This document shows positions 37,701-47,923 of a stretch of DNA of 64,000 bases, piece after piece. Made by a program: the position numbers and the translations under genes. The first letter of the stretch is position 1; each line of letters starts with the position of its first letter. The DNA is from Juglans regia (taxonomy: Eukaryota; Streptophyta; Magnoliopsida; Fagales; Juglandaceae): positions 11,497,945 to 11,561,944 of the forward strand of contig NC_049916.1 of assembly GCF_001411555.2 (NCBI RefSeq). Reading direction: 5' to 3'. Below the pieces are notes generated by a model that did no database searches, was not told the DNA's origin, and was given only the letters and a program-made list of their open reading frames with translations.

Positions 37701-38097
37701 CGCCCATGAAAGGAGTCGTACGTTTCGGCAAGAAGGGAATGTTAAACCCCCGATACGTAGGACCCTACGAAATAGTAAAATGAGTCGTTCCAGTAGCTTA
37801 CAGATTGAATCTGCCAACAAAGATACAGGGAATACACAATGTGTTTCATGTATCAATTTTGAAGAAGATTTTCGGAGAAAAACTACCAGTAGTTATGAAG
37901 TCCGATGAGATTTAGCTTCAACCCAATTTGTCTTATACAAAATGGCCAGTTCAGATCATGGATCATAAGGATCAGGAGTTAAGGAATCGAAAGATACTCT
38001 AGTGAAAGTGCTCTAGAACAACCCAAAACTCGAATAAGCAACTTGGGAACCGGAGGATATAATGAGAAGCGAATATCCCCATTTGTTTGTAGCTTAA
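34710..38097 (+). pseudogene. Element B2 pol: PR-RT-RH-IN-chromodomain, decayed
   Basis: This polyprotein would have processed, copied and inserted the element. Protease near 34780 reads LFDFGASRSF, with the DSG active site altered to DFG. RT at 35230-35950: [42 protein letters not shown] and the intact FLDDILIYS. RNase H at 36180-36570: first Asp changed (YSEAS), later LELVAV, TDHKSL and VADALSRK present. Integrase at 36840-37580: HCTPYTAHPG with KCSICQ (zinc), then Asp in MDFVIG, Asp in SDQDTHF and Glu in QTECTIQTLED, so the catalytic triad survives. A chromodomain-like tail (YTKWPVQIMDHKDQELRNRKI) ends at TAA 38095. Stops lie at 35650, 36293, 36386, 36493, about 36717, 37119, 37205 and 37261, with a frame change near 35410. 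Many are TGA at Arg positions (CGA to TGA). Confidence 0.92.
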
Positions 38098-38240
38098 AAA
38101 CCTTTGATATATGTATGAATTGTGTGATATGGATGTATATATGCCACGAATGCTTTGTTCTATGAGAAATTTTCTATTTCGTGCTTGCTAGTTTAAGTAT
38201 GGTAATCATGTGTACAATTATTGAACCCTTGAAACAGGGA

Positions 38241-38880
38241 ATGGCACAAATAAGGACCCCACATATGTTTGTTTCTTCAATGGCATAGTTAAGGGAACAT
38301 AGAGAATGTCGTATCAGAGAGCGCCTTAGAAGAAAACAGCAAGTGTTAGCAGAGCAAGCAAGACAGATGGAAATGTTTGAGCATCATCGCACTCATGTGA
38401 TGGATGTGGACGGCCGAGGAAGACTTCGCTTTTGACGAGCATTACCACACGAGGAACGACAGCCGTAGAGGAGCTCAAAGGAAGTAGAAAGAAGAAAGCT
38501 GCATAATTTTGATCCAGAAGTATAATCAAGTCGCACAGCTGAATAACGCGCAAGTCGGTTTGTACCTTTTGAGACTTCGGATACGTCTGCGGATTGTATT
38601 CATTTTCGTGAAGAAGGTCAACCAATCGGGACACCGAGCTTGAGATGGAACATAGGTTGAATGAAATGCGGGTCAATTTGTATTTTGATTACGATTTGGA
38701 AGCTATATTCTACTTTTCATAGGACTCTATGACCGTGGAGGCAGATGATATGCCCTCATCCTCAACGTCTTCTGAAAAATCTACAGCCGCTTGTGGAGAA
38801 GGTAGTGGTCTGGTATCTCTTCTTATAAGTGTTTTGATTCATGATTGCGGTGTCGATTTCGAGGACAAAATCTTTTTTTA
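38241..38880 (+). pseudogene. Extra 3' ORF of element B2, decayed
   Basis: Starts at ATG 38241 after the conserved CCCTTGAAACAGGG and remains alignable to TAA just before the polypurine tract at 38881. It matches the open copy at 28877-29491 and the B1 copy at 20467-20931: RRKQQVLAEQARQMEMFEH, RALPHEERQP, RASRFVPFET, REEGQPIG, and a late EADDMPSSSTSSEK segment. About six stops and one or more small frame changes near 38640 break it. The basic N-terminus and acidic Ser-rich C-terminus are kept. The end reads VDFEDKIFF, which overlaps the sequence bordering the polypurine tract. No known family is recognised. Its place after integrase and before the 3' LTR is the same in all three elements. Confidence 0.75.
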
Positions 38881-38892
38881 AGGAGGGGAGGA
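38881..38892 (+). other. Polypurine tract of element B2
   Basis: AGGAGGGGAGGA immediately before the 3' LTR start TGTGATGGCCC. Confidence 0.88.
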
Positions 38893-40060
38893 TGTGATGG
38901 CCCAAGTTTTGTCTAGGCTTGGCCCTTAGAATTTGTTCTAGGTTGCCATGGTATTTTAGGAGCATTAGTTACTTTGGAAGGCCTTAGAAACCTTTGATGT
39001 AGTAACTTAAGCCCAAGAGAAGAGTGACTCTAGTTTACCTTAGAATTTCGGCCTTATTGGGAACTTAGGTCCAATGGTTTAGGTCCATGATCCAATTCTA
39101 AATTGCTAAGTGTTATGTGACTAAAGCATGTTATACTTTGAACCTAGTCTAGAAAGTGGGTTAAAGGGGAAAGAGAGATGTAGGAAAGCACCAAGATGGG
39201 TTTACACGCCTAGCCCATTGTTTTTGTCCATAATTCAAGTTCCAATGTAGGTTTCCTAGAAAGAGGAGCCTAGGGAAGTGAAATGGTGTCTTTCTAGAAG
39301 TTTTGAATAGGAAGCTAAAGAGAGGCCTTTGGGATTTCGAATCTTGCTAGCTTTAGCCATGTGTCAAGCATGCACTAAGTTTCTAGAAGATTTTTGTGAT
39401 GAGACTTTTGTATCAAGGACAAGTTTGCCCCTAGGGTTTTGGCTAGCATACCCCCAAGCCTTCCATTCGCTTGCCACTTGTCACTTAGTGCATTTTGGAC
39501 CAATGAAATGTAAAGGGTCACCGAGGGAATGAATATTGGGAAGATGAAGCAACACTTTGGGAATGGAAAAGTGGAGAGGACGGTTAAGGTTATGGCACAG
39601 CCCAATGCCACTTGTCCTCCATGCCAAGAGTTTAGTTTCTTGTTGGGAATAGGAAGAGTCATGCATGGTTTTATCAAGTTACCCTTTGAGAAGATATTGA
39701 CTTGTTAAAGGAAAGGAAGGGCATAAGAGGGAAAAGAGATTTTCGGCCACGGAGGGAAGCCAACACCCCACCTCCAAGAATGCCCCTTCCCAATGCAATC
39801 TAAGTGGGGAACTCCAAGAGACTTTTCAGTTTTTTAGAGAGGGAGAAGAAGAAACCTTGCCACTTGTCTCACATGCAATGGTTTTGATTCAAACAATGAG
39901 GGAAGTGAAGGGTCTCTTATATAAAGAGAAGGGTGCACACCTAGGAGGCTTTTCCCTTGCCATTTTTCAGATTTTGCATGAGTTTTCACTCTCTCCACAC
40001 AAATCTCCCATGTTCCTTTGAAAACTCTCTCTCATTTTCTTGTGTTTTCTCTCCAACCAA
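38893..40060 (+). mobile_element. Element B2 3' LTR, truncated
   Basis: About 1.17 kb closely matching 29863-30960 of the 5' LTR, including the TATA box at 39918. It contains about 80 bp near 39150-39220 that the 5' LTR lacks. It stops at CTCTCCAACCAA (40060), where the 5' LTR continues with TCAAGAAGG. The remaining 2.3 kb is absent and a CACTA-type sequence follows. Confidence 0.88.
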
Positions 40061-41233
40061 ATATATATGAGTATAATGCACCATCCAAGTGTATAGGAGT
40101 TTGGATGAATTGATGTACTTAAATTATTTCATTAGATGCAAATGGTGCCCTTAATATTTGTTGATGGGAATATTAATTAGTTGTCATTTAAGAGCTGATA
40201 ATTGATAGGTTGATGTTTTCACTTGATGTTTCCAGTTTACAATCAAATAACTCATGTCCATGCAAGTTGTTGGATACACTTTTTCATGTCCCTTGATGGT
40301 TTCCCTTCCTAATATAGTGTAACGAACATGTAGGTGAATTTGACCCTATGGAAAAATAGTGTTTCTTGAATCTGTTAAAACTTTATATTAAAGGTACATT
40401 TGTTATAAATTACTAAACATGTTAAAGGTAGGCTTCATCTTAATCACACCACATTTGCCTTCCAATTATTGACCATTAAAGGAAAGATCCCCAGCAACGC
40501 TAACTGCTTAGACGGAAAAAAATAATAATAATAATTTGTTCAACGTGTATTTGTAGCAAAATTTAAATATTTGTGAAAGGATTTAACTATTCCATGAAAA
40601 AGATGTTGCGGCAATTTTAGGTCGACGGAAAAACTTTAATCCAATTTCCAACTTTTTTTGCGACTATTATATTTCGTCAAAAATATCTCTATTGTGGCGA
40701 GTAACCGTCGTCGCAAAAATAGTTTGGACCTTTGGAACTATGCTGACAACGGATGAAATCGTCGATATAAAATTTTTGCGGCAATTGGTGTGCGTTGGTA
40801 ATTAATAGAATTGCGACAATTTCAATTCACTGTTGGAATAGGCATTTTCATTTGTGGCGATTGTTCTACTATTTACGGCGATTATCTAATCAACGGAAAG
40901 AAGTTTTTCCAGTGATTTCAATTCATTGTTGGAATAGGTCTCTTCATTTGCGGCGATTATAATTCACAGCAAATAAGTTTTCCCAACAATTTAATAGTCA
41001 AACCGATTAGCATTTGCGGCGTTTCAATTCTTATTTGTGGCGATTTAAAAAGGCTGGAAAAGGTAACTATTTTGCAACGATTTTTTGTATTTGCTAGGTT
41101 AAAACAGAAGTGAACAAAGAAATGAAACAAATGTGCAACGATGTATAAATAGCTTGGAATAGTTATAGGCGGTGATTTTAGACACCTATTGTGGCGAAAT
41201 TAATTGCTGGAAAAAACCAATTTTCTTGTAGTG
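40061..41233 (-). mobile_element. CACTA-type DNA transposon terminal fragment
   Basis: The right end TTTTCTTGTAGTG is the inverse of CACTACAAGAAAA, the standard terminus of plant CACTA (En/Spm) elements. From 40600 to 41200 there are about a dozen copies of a motif like GCGGCGATT or GTGGCGATT in both orientations, typical of the subterminal repeats bound by the transposase in this superfamily. The outer part (40061-40550) has no such motifs and no coding sign. The opposite terminus is not seen in the window, so the element is truncated on the left, where it meets the broken B2 LTR. Strand is given by taking this terminus as the element start; that choice is arbitrary. Confidence 0.72.
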
Positions 41234-41236
41234 TGT

Positions 41237-41975
41237 CGGGGTGATATTTAATCTCACATTCGTAATCAATAATGGTCTCAACCCATCTTCTCTACCTGAT
41301 ATTTAGATTCTTTTGACTGAACAAATACTTAAGGCTCTTATGATCCATGTATACCTTGCACTTTTCCCCATATAGATAACACCTCCAAATTTTCAAAGCA
41401 AAGACTACAGCAGCCAACTCTAAGTCGTGAGTAGGGTAATTCTATTCATGGTCCTTGAGTCGCCATGAAGCATAAGCGACGATTCTTCCTTCTTGCATCA
41501 ACACACATCCTAATCCCATCTTAAAGGCATCACTGTAAACTACATATAGGGGTTCAGGTAAAGCCAACACAAGTGAGGAGGTTAACCCTTTCTTTAGCTC
41601 TAGAAAACTTTTCTCGCATTCTTCACACCAAACATACTTGGCATTATTTCTCATAAGTGCCATCAAAGGGCTAGAGTGTTTAGAAAAACCCATCTACGAA
41701 CCTGTGGTAGTATCCTGCTAGTCTGAGGAAACTATGTATCTCATGGGCAATAGTTGGCCTTTCCATTCTGTTACAGCATTGATTTTAGCAAGGTATATTG
41801 CCACTCCCTTACTAGACATGTCCTAAAAATTTCACTTCTCTAAGCCAGAACTCACACTTACTAAGTTTGGCGTAAAACTGATGTTCTTGTAGTGTCTCTA
41901 AAACAATCCTTAGATGCCTATGCCTTTTATGTTCTTCATCACTTCAGAAATATATCATTATGTCATCTATGAACA
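41237..41975 (-). pseudogene. Element H pol: RNase H and RT C-terminal part
   Basis: The minus strand reads from the RT active site FIDDIMIY (about 41950-41973) through the thumb region to RNase H ([51 protein letters not shown] at 41442-41693, then [13 protein letters not shown] near 41380), and ends at IKYHP where the CACTA end begins. Stops and a frame change near 41694 and 41950 disable it. It is cut at 41975 by the solo LTR and continues at 46823. Confidence 0.85.
41971..41975. repeat. Target site duplication GAACA (left copy)
   Basis: GAACA precedes TGTAACAGCC and is repeated at 46818-46822 after the terminal CATCACA. Joining the two flanks restores a continuous RT reading of VVF followed by IDD. 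Confidence 0.93.
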
Positions 41976-44087
41976 TGTAACAGCCCATTATAAATTCATT
42001 GGTGGAATTTCTATTAACTTTAGGAATCTCGTGAAAACCCCATAAGTTTTTACGAATCGACCAATCGCATAGGTTTTTGTCTATCAACATAGTCAGTGTT
42101 ATCACTCACTATGGTGCTAGAATTATGAGTTTTATTTATTTGAGATAGTTAGAAGTGTCAGAATGCATTATGGTCTACGCCATTAGACTCAGTTGATTAT
42201 TTAGGATTTTATGGCACAATAAGTTTATTTTCATATCTTTGGACGAAACGCCTGTTTGAAACTATGAAATTATTTTTAGGGGCACTTCGATGTTGAATTT
42301 CGGTAAAAGATTTTCACTGTAGGTTAGTATGAATATTTAGAAATTCTTAGTGCTAAGTTTATGAATAGTAACCTTGGTAAGCGCACCAATTACAGTGTTT
42401 CAAAATCACATAGTGGAATGTCCAAATTAGATTAGAGAAATTTTATTTGGACACTTGGCAAGATTGTAGCCACACTTAGTGAATAATATTAGACACTTGG
42501 CACCATGAGGAGCGTTTGATGGATTTGAAGGAATCAAGGTGTAAAATCATGCCACGTAAGCAAAACTTTCTTTCATCTGCTCAACCAAATTATACTAGAT
42601 CAAAGAGGATTTCAATTCTAGTGAAACCCTAAATGGTGGGAATCCATTTGACAGCCCAAAAGCATTGTTGAAATCAGAACCCTAAACGGTTTCCCCAAAA
42701 CCCTAAAGTTGGCCTCTAAACATTTTCTAATCCGATTTCTAGCATTGTCTTTAATCACTTGATTAAATCACTTCCACATGCTATTAATCCTTCAAATTTG
42801 TGTTAGAACATCATTATCCAACCTTGTTAGCCTTGAAAAATTGATTGGGCCAAGTGATATTGGATTTGGGCTTGATAGCAACCCAAACCCTCTTTAAACC
42901 CCAAAATTTAGGCCCATTCGGTTTAGGCCCATTAAGGCCCACGAAATTGATCACCATGAGCATTGCTTCATGGCTAAGTTTTGTACCACCACTTGGCTGG
43001 CCAAATCTTTACAAGAAGGGCCTAGAAGGTTCTTGAAGTACAAAGCTAAAGGGCCACCTCACTCTTTCACTCTTACACTCCACCTTGAGAAAAGATCTTG
43101 GACTGATTTTTATGAGAAGAAAAAGGCAACACTCAAGCTTCCTTTCAGTCCTATCACTTTCCATAACTTGTGTAAGAGGCTATACAGTCCACTTCCCATT
43201 AAAGAAACTCTCCTTTACACTTTTCCTTTATAGAGCACAAAAGACACTCTCTGGCAGTTCTTCTTACCTCTTTTGAATGCCTGTTTCGAAGCTTTTGTAG
43301 ATGTTTTATCACAAAGTTTCCTTCATAAAAGTTCTTTCTTTTGGAGTTTAGTTTATGTGGATACCTTATTCGTTCCATTTTGAGATCATTGATTGGTAAA
43401 ACATCGTTTAGATCCCACAAAGGTCATTCTGGGCGATAAACTAGAGAGTGTGTTATATTTTGGAGTTTTTGACCAAGCTAATGAGTAGATCTTGGTCTGC
43501 AATTTTTATGGAGTACTTTTAACATGTGTATATGATTATTGGTTGAGGATTTTTTGCATGATTAAAAGTTTTGGTGAAATATTTTCTTAGATCTAGAAAC
43601 TTAGAAATTGGAAGAGGAAAAACAGTTTCTAATTTGAGAAAGTTTAAATCTTTTATGGTTTAATCTAATTCCAATGACTTTGATATTTTTATTGGAATAT
43701 CCTAAACCTCTTATATACATGCAAGAATGTTATTTTTTATATATTTGATGTTAGTTTCGAAGATATGAAATTTTATGCAAGGAGGTATTCGGTTAGGCCA
43801 AAGTGATGATGTTCTTGGCTAAATTTGTGTTTTGGTTGATGTTTAACCATGTGATCTTGAGTTTGATGCTTGAATCTGTTTTAGGACACCTTTGTACACC
43901 ATGTGATGCTTTGGTTTGAAGATCACTTCTTTATTGGTAATGGATCAAGAGGTTGATCAAAACAAGTTAGAAACAAAATTCTGTTTTGAACTTAGAAGAA
44001 AAACCAAAAAGTTCAAGTATGGTTTTAGTGATTTTGATGACTTTTATTCATGATTCAAAACATGATTATTCTTAGGAATATGTTATG

Positions 44088-44546
44088 CGCTCATGTATGT
44101 ATTGGATGATCCATCTTTAATTATATGCTATTAAAGTTACCAAGTATTGAAACCTGGGCAGTGGGCACCCGGAATTCTCAACCGCATTACGGATCAGAAG
44201 AAAAAATTAAAATGACAGGTCGCTCATAATTATTTTGTATTGACTAATTTGTATCATACAAGACGTGACGTAGCAAAATAGCTTGACAAGTGGATATGAT
44301 TCTGGATACTTCGACGTGAATTGCTACCTGCTGGGATTCTTTCGAGTCTGCAGCCAGTAGCACTCGTATAAAAGGTTACACATGCAACGCACCATACCCC
44401 CACCGAAGGTAAGCTTGACAGTTTCCTCCATCAATATCCTCCTCCTCTCACAGAAGTCAGAAACACCAATGGGAGCAGAAATTTCAGGAACGTTTCTCCT
44501 TCACCTTCTCCTTCTCGTTTTGATCTCCCCAGGTACGTAAAGTAAA
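44088..44546 (+). pseudogene. Captured promoter and first exon of an unknown gene
   Basis: This 459 bp segment is absent from the other family A LTRs, which run from GTTATGAGTGTGGTAG straight to AGAAAAATTTTGG. It looks like the 5' end of a host gene: TATAAAAG at 44367-44374, a pyrimidine-rich leader (CCTCCTCCTCTCACAG), then ATG at 44469 with the good context AACACCAATGGG. 21 codons follow, encoding MGAEISGT and a Leu-rich hydrophobic core (FLLHLLLLVLIS), which reads as a signal peptide, then CCCAG and the splice donor GTACGT at 44533. The reading ends soon after in the intron-like part. Upstream, ACGTGACGT at 44274-44282 resembles a bZIP site. No terminal inverted repeats or target duplication are seen, and about nine bases of LTR were lost, which suggests filler DNA at a repaired break. 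The parent gene is not recognised; a secreted or membrane protein is likely. Confidence 0.6.
44367..44374 (+). promoter_or_regulatory. TATA box of the captured promoter
   Basis: TATAAAAG, 95 bases upstream of the ATG at 44469, in GC-richer DNA than the surrounding LTR. Confidence 0.55.
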
Positions 44547-46817
44547 AGAAAAATTTTGGTTTAATCATGAGTTTTGAGATTTGAAAGAATTACAACAAAA
44601 TCAAAGGAAATAGCCTTGTAAGTTTCGGCCCTATAGAGTTTTGATGGTTTTGTTTAGTTTTAAATTTTTCTGAATTAATATTTGAGTTTAGGACAAAATT
44701 TACATAAGGTATGTAAATTTTGGTGATTTTTGGAGTTAGGATACAAAATCCTTAAGTAAGGGGTAAAATAATCATTTTCCCACATGTAGAGGGTAAAATG
44801 ATAATTTTACTCTAAGTTGATATTTTTTCATATTCCTAATTGTTAGTGATTAAGTTCTAATTTTTAGAAATCACTACTTTCAGTTTCTCGTGATCGCACT
44901 TGAGTTTTGTCTAGAAGCACGAAGATCGAGGTGAGTTAGCTTTTAACTTACTGTCAATTTAATGTGTATGAGTGATAAGTAAGGGAACTAAATTGTATGT
45001 ATGCATGTTATAACATGTGCCATGCCAAGTCATTACATATTTATCTATTACACAGAATTTATTCTGTCACAAATTATTCATCTGTTACACAAGATATTCT
45101 ATCATGTATTGCTATACATTGCTATACATTGCCAGTATGTCATGTTAAGTTAAGTATGCCATCTGTTACATGTATTTCATGTCACGTAATATTCATTGTC
45201 ATATGTTACGCCATGTTAAGAAGTGTTGTCTGTTATATGGTATGCCATGTTATGAAATGTTGCATGTTACATGTATGCCATGTTACGAAATGTTGCATGT
45301 TACATGTATACCATGTTATAAAATATTCTCTGTTACATTTATGTCTTGAAGTATGTCATGTCTGTCGTCTTAAGTTCATCTCACGTTATGCTACGTCAGG
45401 ACTTCTGTCTTTTATGTCACGTTCATGTTACGTCACGCTACGAAATGTCATGTATGCCAGTTAAGTTATTCATGTCAATCACGACCCTAAGCACTAGGAT
45501 GGAGTAATATCCTAGTGGAACTCCTTTGTTCACGCTGGAGTGCCTAAATAGGTGTGAAATTTCTTGGATTGACGAAGTACAGTCAACAGGTTGCAAATGG
45601 GGCCTAATTAGCTGGTCACCGTAGCGCGCCAGACACTAACACCGATGGAGCCAAACTTTATTTTACGTGTGTCCACAGCAAGTGTGGCACAAACAAATAA
45701 GTCATGGGGCCACAACAACTGTGGAGCATGAAGTATGGGACCACAACAACTGTGAAGCATACACTATGTGAGACACATAGAATATGTGGGGCCACAACAA
45801 CTGGGGAGTACGTATTAATGCACTCGCAGCTGGTATAGGCACCTGTGATGTGATGCAGTAATCGGCAGGGACACACAGCTCAAGGGGACCCGTGTAGCAC
45901 CCATATGGTCACTTTATTAATTGAGTCTATTGAATAAGATTCCAAGTTCATGTATTTCATGTTCAAGTCATGTTTCACGTTATGTTATGTTCAAGTTTAC
46001 GTTCACGCAATCATGGTAATCCTATGAGATAAGACTACTCTATCATGGTGACCCCATGAGACAAGAATATATTTCAAGTTTAAGTTATGTTATGTTCACG
46101 TTCACGTTATGCTCCAAATTCACGTTCATGCTATGTTTCAAGTTCATGTTATGTTTCAAGTTCACGTTCATGCTATGTTTCAAGTCACGTTCATGCTAAG
46201 TTTCAGTTTCAGTTTAAGTTATGCCAGTTATGTTATGTTGTATGTCAAGTTATGCTATGATTACTTATGATTTGATTATGCATTAATGCTTTTACTGCCA
46301 TGCATGCATCATTAACCTGTGTGGAAGTTTCCTGTTAACTTGCTCAGATTTGTAATCCAATCTCACTGTGGTAGTCCCAACTACCATTCTCCCGAATGAT
46401 AGATTTTGTTACAGGATCTGAAGGAGAACCGGGAATCGACCAACTGGAAATGGTCGACTAACCGACGGTGCGACGTAGATGGTAGTACAGTAGTTACCTC
46501 AGATCACTACTTGTATTTGTGCAATTCAATCTCCATCACTCTTTTGATCACAACCATATGGACTATTATTGTGATCTTAGTTGTTTAGTATGTTGTTAAA
46601 TATCAAGTATGTTTTAAGTATTTGAGATATTTCAGTTTGGTGCATAGTATTGCTAAAGAAAAAAAAATTATCCGCTGCGAATATTGCATAATGCTAGATG
46701 CAAGTTAGGAACATTGCATCTATTATGTCATAAATGGGGGTAGGTAACCTTGTGTTGCATGTCTCAACGCTTCAAATGTCCATCCGATCCCAAGTAGAAT
46801 TTGGGGGGGGCATCACA

Positions 46818-46822
46818 GAACA
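46818..46822. repeat. Target site duplication GAACA (right copy)
   Basis: Second copy, directly after the LTR end at 46817. Confidence 0.93.
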
Positions 46823-47558
46823 CCACTACAAAACTGTCTAAGTACTGCCTGAAGATTTGATTCATCAAATCTATAAATGTTGCTGGAGCATTTGTCAATC
46901 CGAAAGGCATAACCCAAAACTTGAAGTGCCCATAACGAGTCCGAAAAGCAGTCTTAGGCACGTCCTAATCCCTGATCTTGAGTTGGTGATCTCCTGATTG
47001 TAGATCAATCTTCAAGAATACCGAAGCTCCTTGTAACTGATCCAACAAATCATCTATCCTTGGTAAGGGGTTCTTCTGTTCTCATAAAATTAGGGTATCT
47101 ATATACTCAGAATTTCTCATATGGACATCCTTGATTTCCTCCTCTAGGCGGTTCTTGCCTAATGTTCTGCCTTGATTGCACACTACCTCAGTCATCTAGC
47201 GAATAGCTTTTGCTATTGTCTTTCCTCCTTCAAGTTAAGGGTTTCCAGCCTCTTGGTCTCTACGTCTCGAAGAAGTATCCTCACGTCGATTTCAGACCAT
47301 GGTTCTTTCTTTCTCCTGAAACGAACAAAAACTAGCGCAAGTCAGTCTCCTTCTTAGGGAAAGGCTATTTTTCTTCAACTTGCATTTGCTATCCTATACA
47401 CGCATCTTCCTCTATTTTCACTTCCTCCAAGATTCAAGCTTATAGCTATGAGATCAAAGCCTATAACTACAGATCTCAAACCTAGTTGGTGGTACCATGT
47501 ATTCCTTGGAAAATGTGTGGGTTTACCCAGAGACGTAATTGCTCTGATAGCATCGCTC
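46823..47558 (-). pseudogene. Element H RT N-terminal part, then gag start and leader
   Basis: The minus strand of 46823-47080 encodes [13 protein letters not shown], KIDLQSG-like, [35 protein letters not shown] and [10 protein letters not shown], ending at the solo LTR. Here the Arg codon that is a stop in B1 and B2 is intact. Near 47085 the sequence jumps to the first part of gag and its leader (47100-47530), so protease, zinc fingers and most of gag are deleted. The leader ends at the primer site. Confidence 0.8.
47535..47552 (-). other. Primer binding site of element H
   Basis: The minus strand reads TGCTATCAGAGCAATTAC: the Met tRNA complement TGGTATCAGAGC with one change. It lies six bases from the LTR end at 47559. 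Confidence 0.75.
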
Positions 47559-47923
47559 TGTGGCAGCCCTAGCCCTCACTTGGGATTGGACAGTGACTAA
47601 AACGCCGGGACATGCAACACAAGGCTACATACCCCTTGTACATGACAGATAAGATGCAATGCACCTATGTATACCAGTAGTATGCAATAAATAATGTAGC
47701 GGAAAATGTAAAGTTCGTATAAGACTAAGCAACACTTAAAGCAGTTGTCTTAGCACATGGTACCGTAAGACTAAACATAACCCAAACATTGCCTTTAACA
47801 TATCATACTTTTCAAAAGTACTAGATAAAACAGTTAATATAAACATACAAATGGCCAATCATAGAATGCATGCATGAACATATACTTGACATATGATGTG
47901 ACTAAAAATTTGACTTATGTACT
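47559..47923 (-). mobile_element. Element H 5' LTR, first part
   Basis: Starts TGTGGCAGCCC beside the primer site. It is interrupted at 47923 by a C solo LTR and continues at 51669 after it. The inferred partner is the 3' LTR at 27961-28825. Confidence 0.8.
47919..47923. repeat. Target site duplication GTACT (left copy)
   Basis: GTACT precedes TGTGGCACCCCC; the matching copy follows the LTR end at 51669-51673. Confidence 0.9.

Larger units (their letters stand above)
41976..46817 (+). mobile_element. Family A solo LTR with captured gene fragment
   Basis: Starts TGTAACAGCCC, ends GGGGGGGCATCACA, flanked by GAACA on both sides, with no internal domain: a solo LTR of 4.84 kb. It aligns throughout with the minus strand of the LTR at 54646-59013, except for a 459 bp insertion at 44088-44546. 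It holds the short-repeat arrays at 45000-45460 and 45950-46210 and the hairpin group near 45660-45830. It interrupts the RT gene of element H exactly before the catalytic Asp pair. Confidence 0.93.

Noticed and set aside
44402..44450. Possible tiny intron in the captured leader (GGTAAGC to CTCACAG)
   Set aside because: About 45 bases, below the usual minimum for plant introns.
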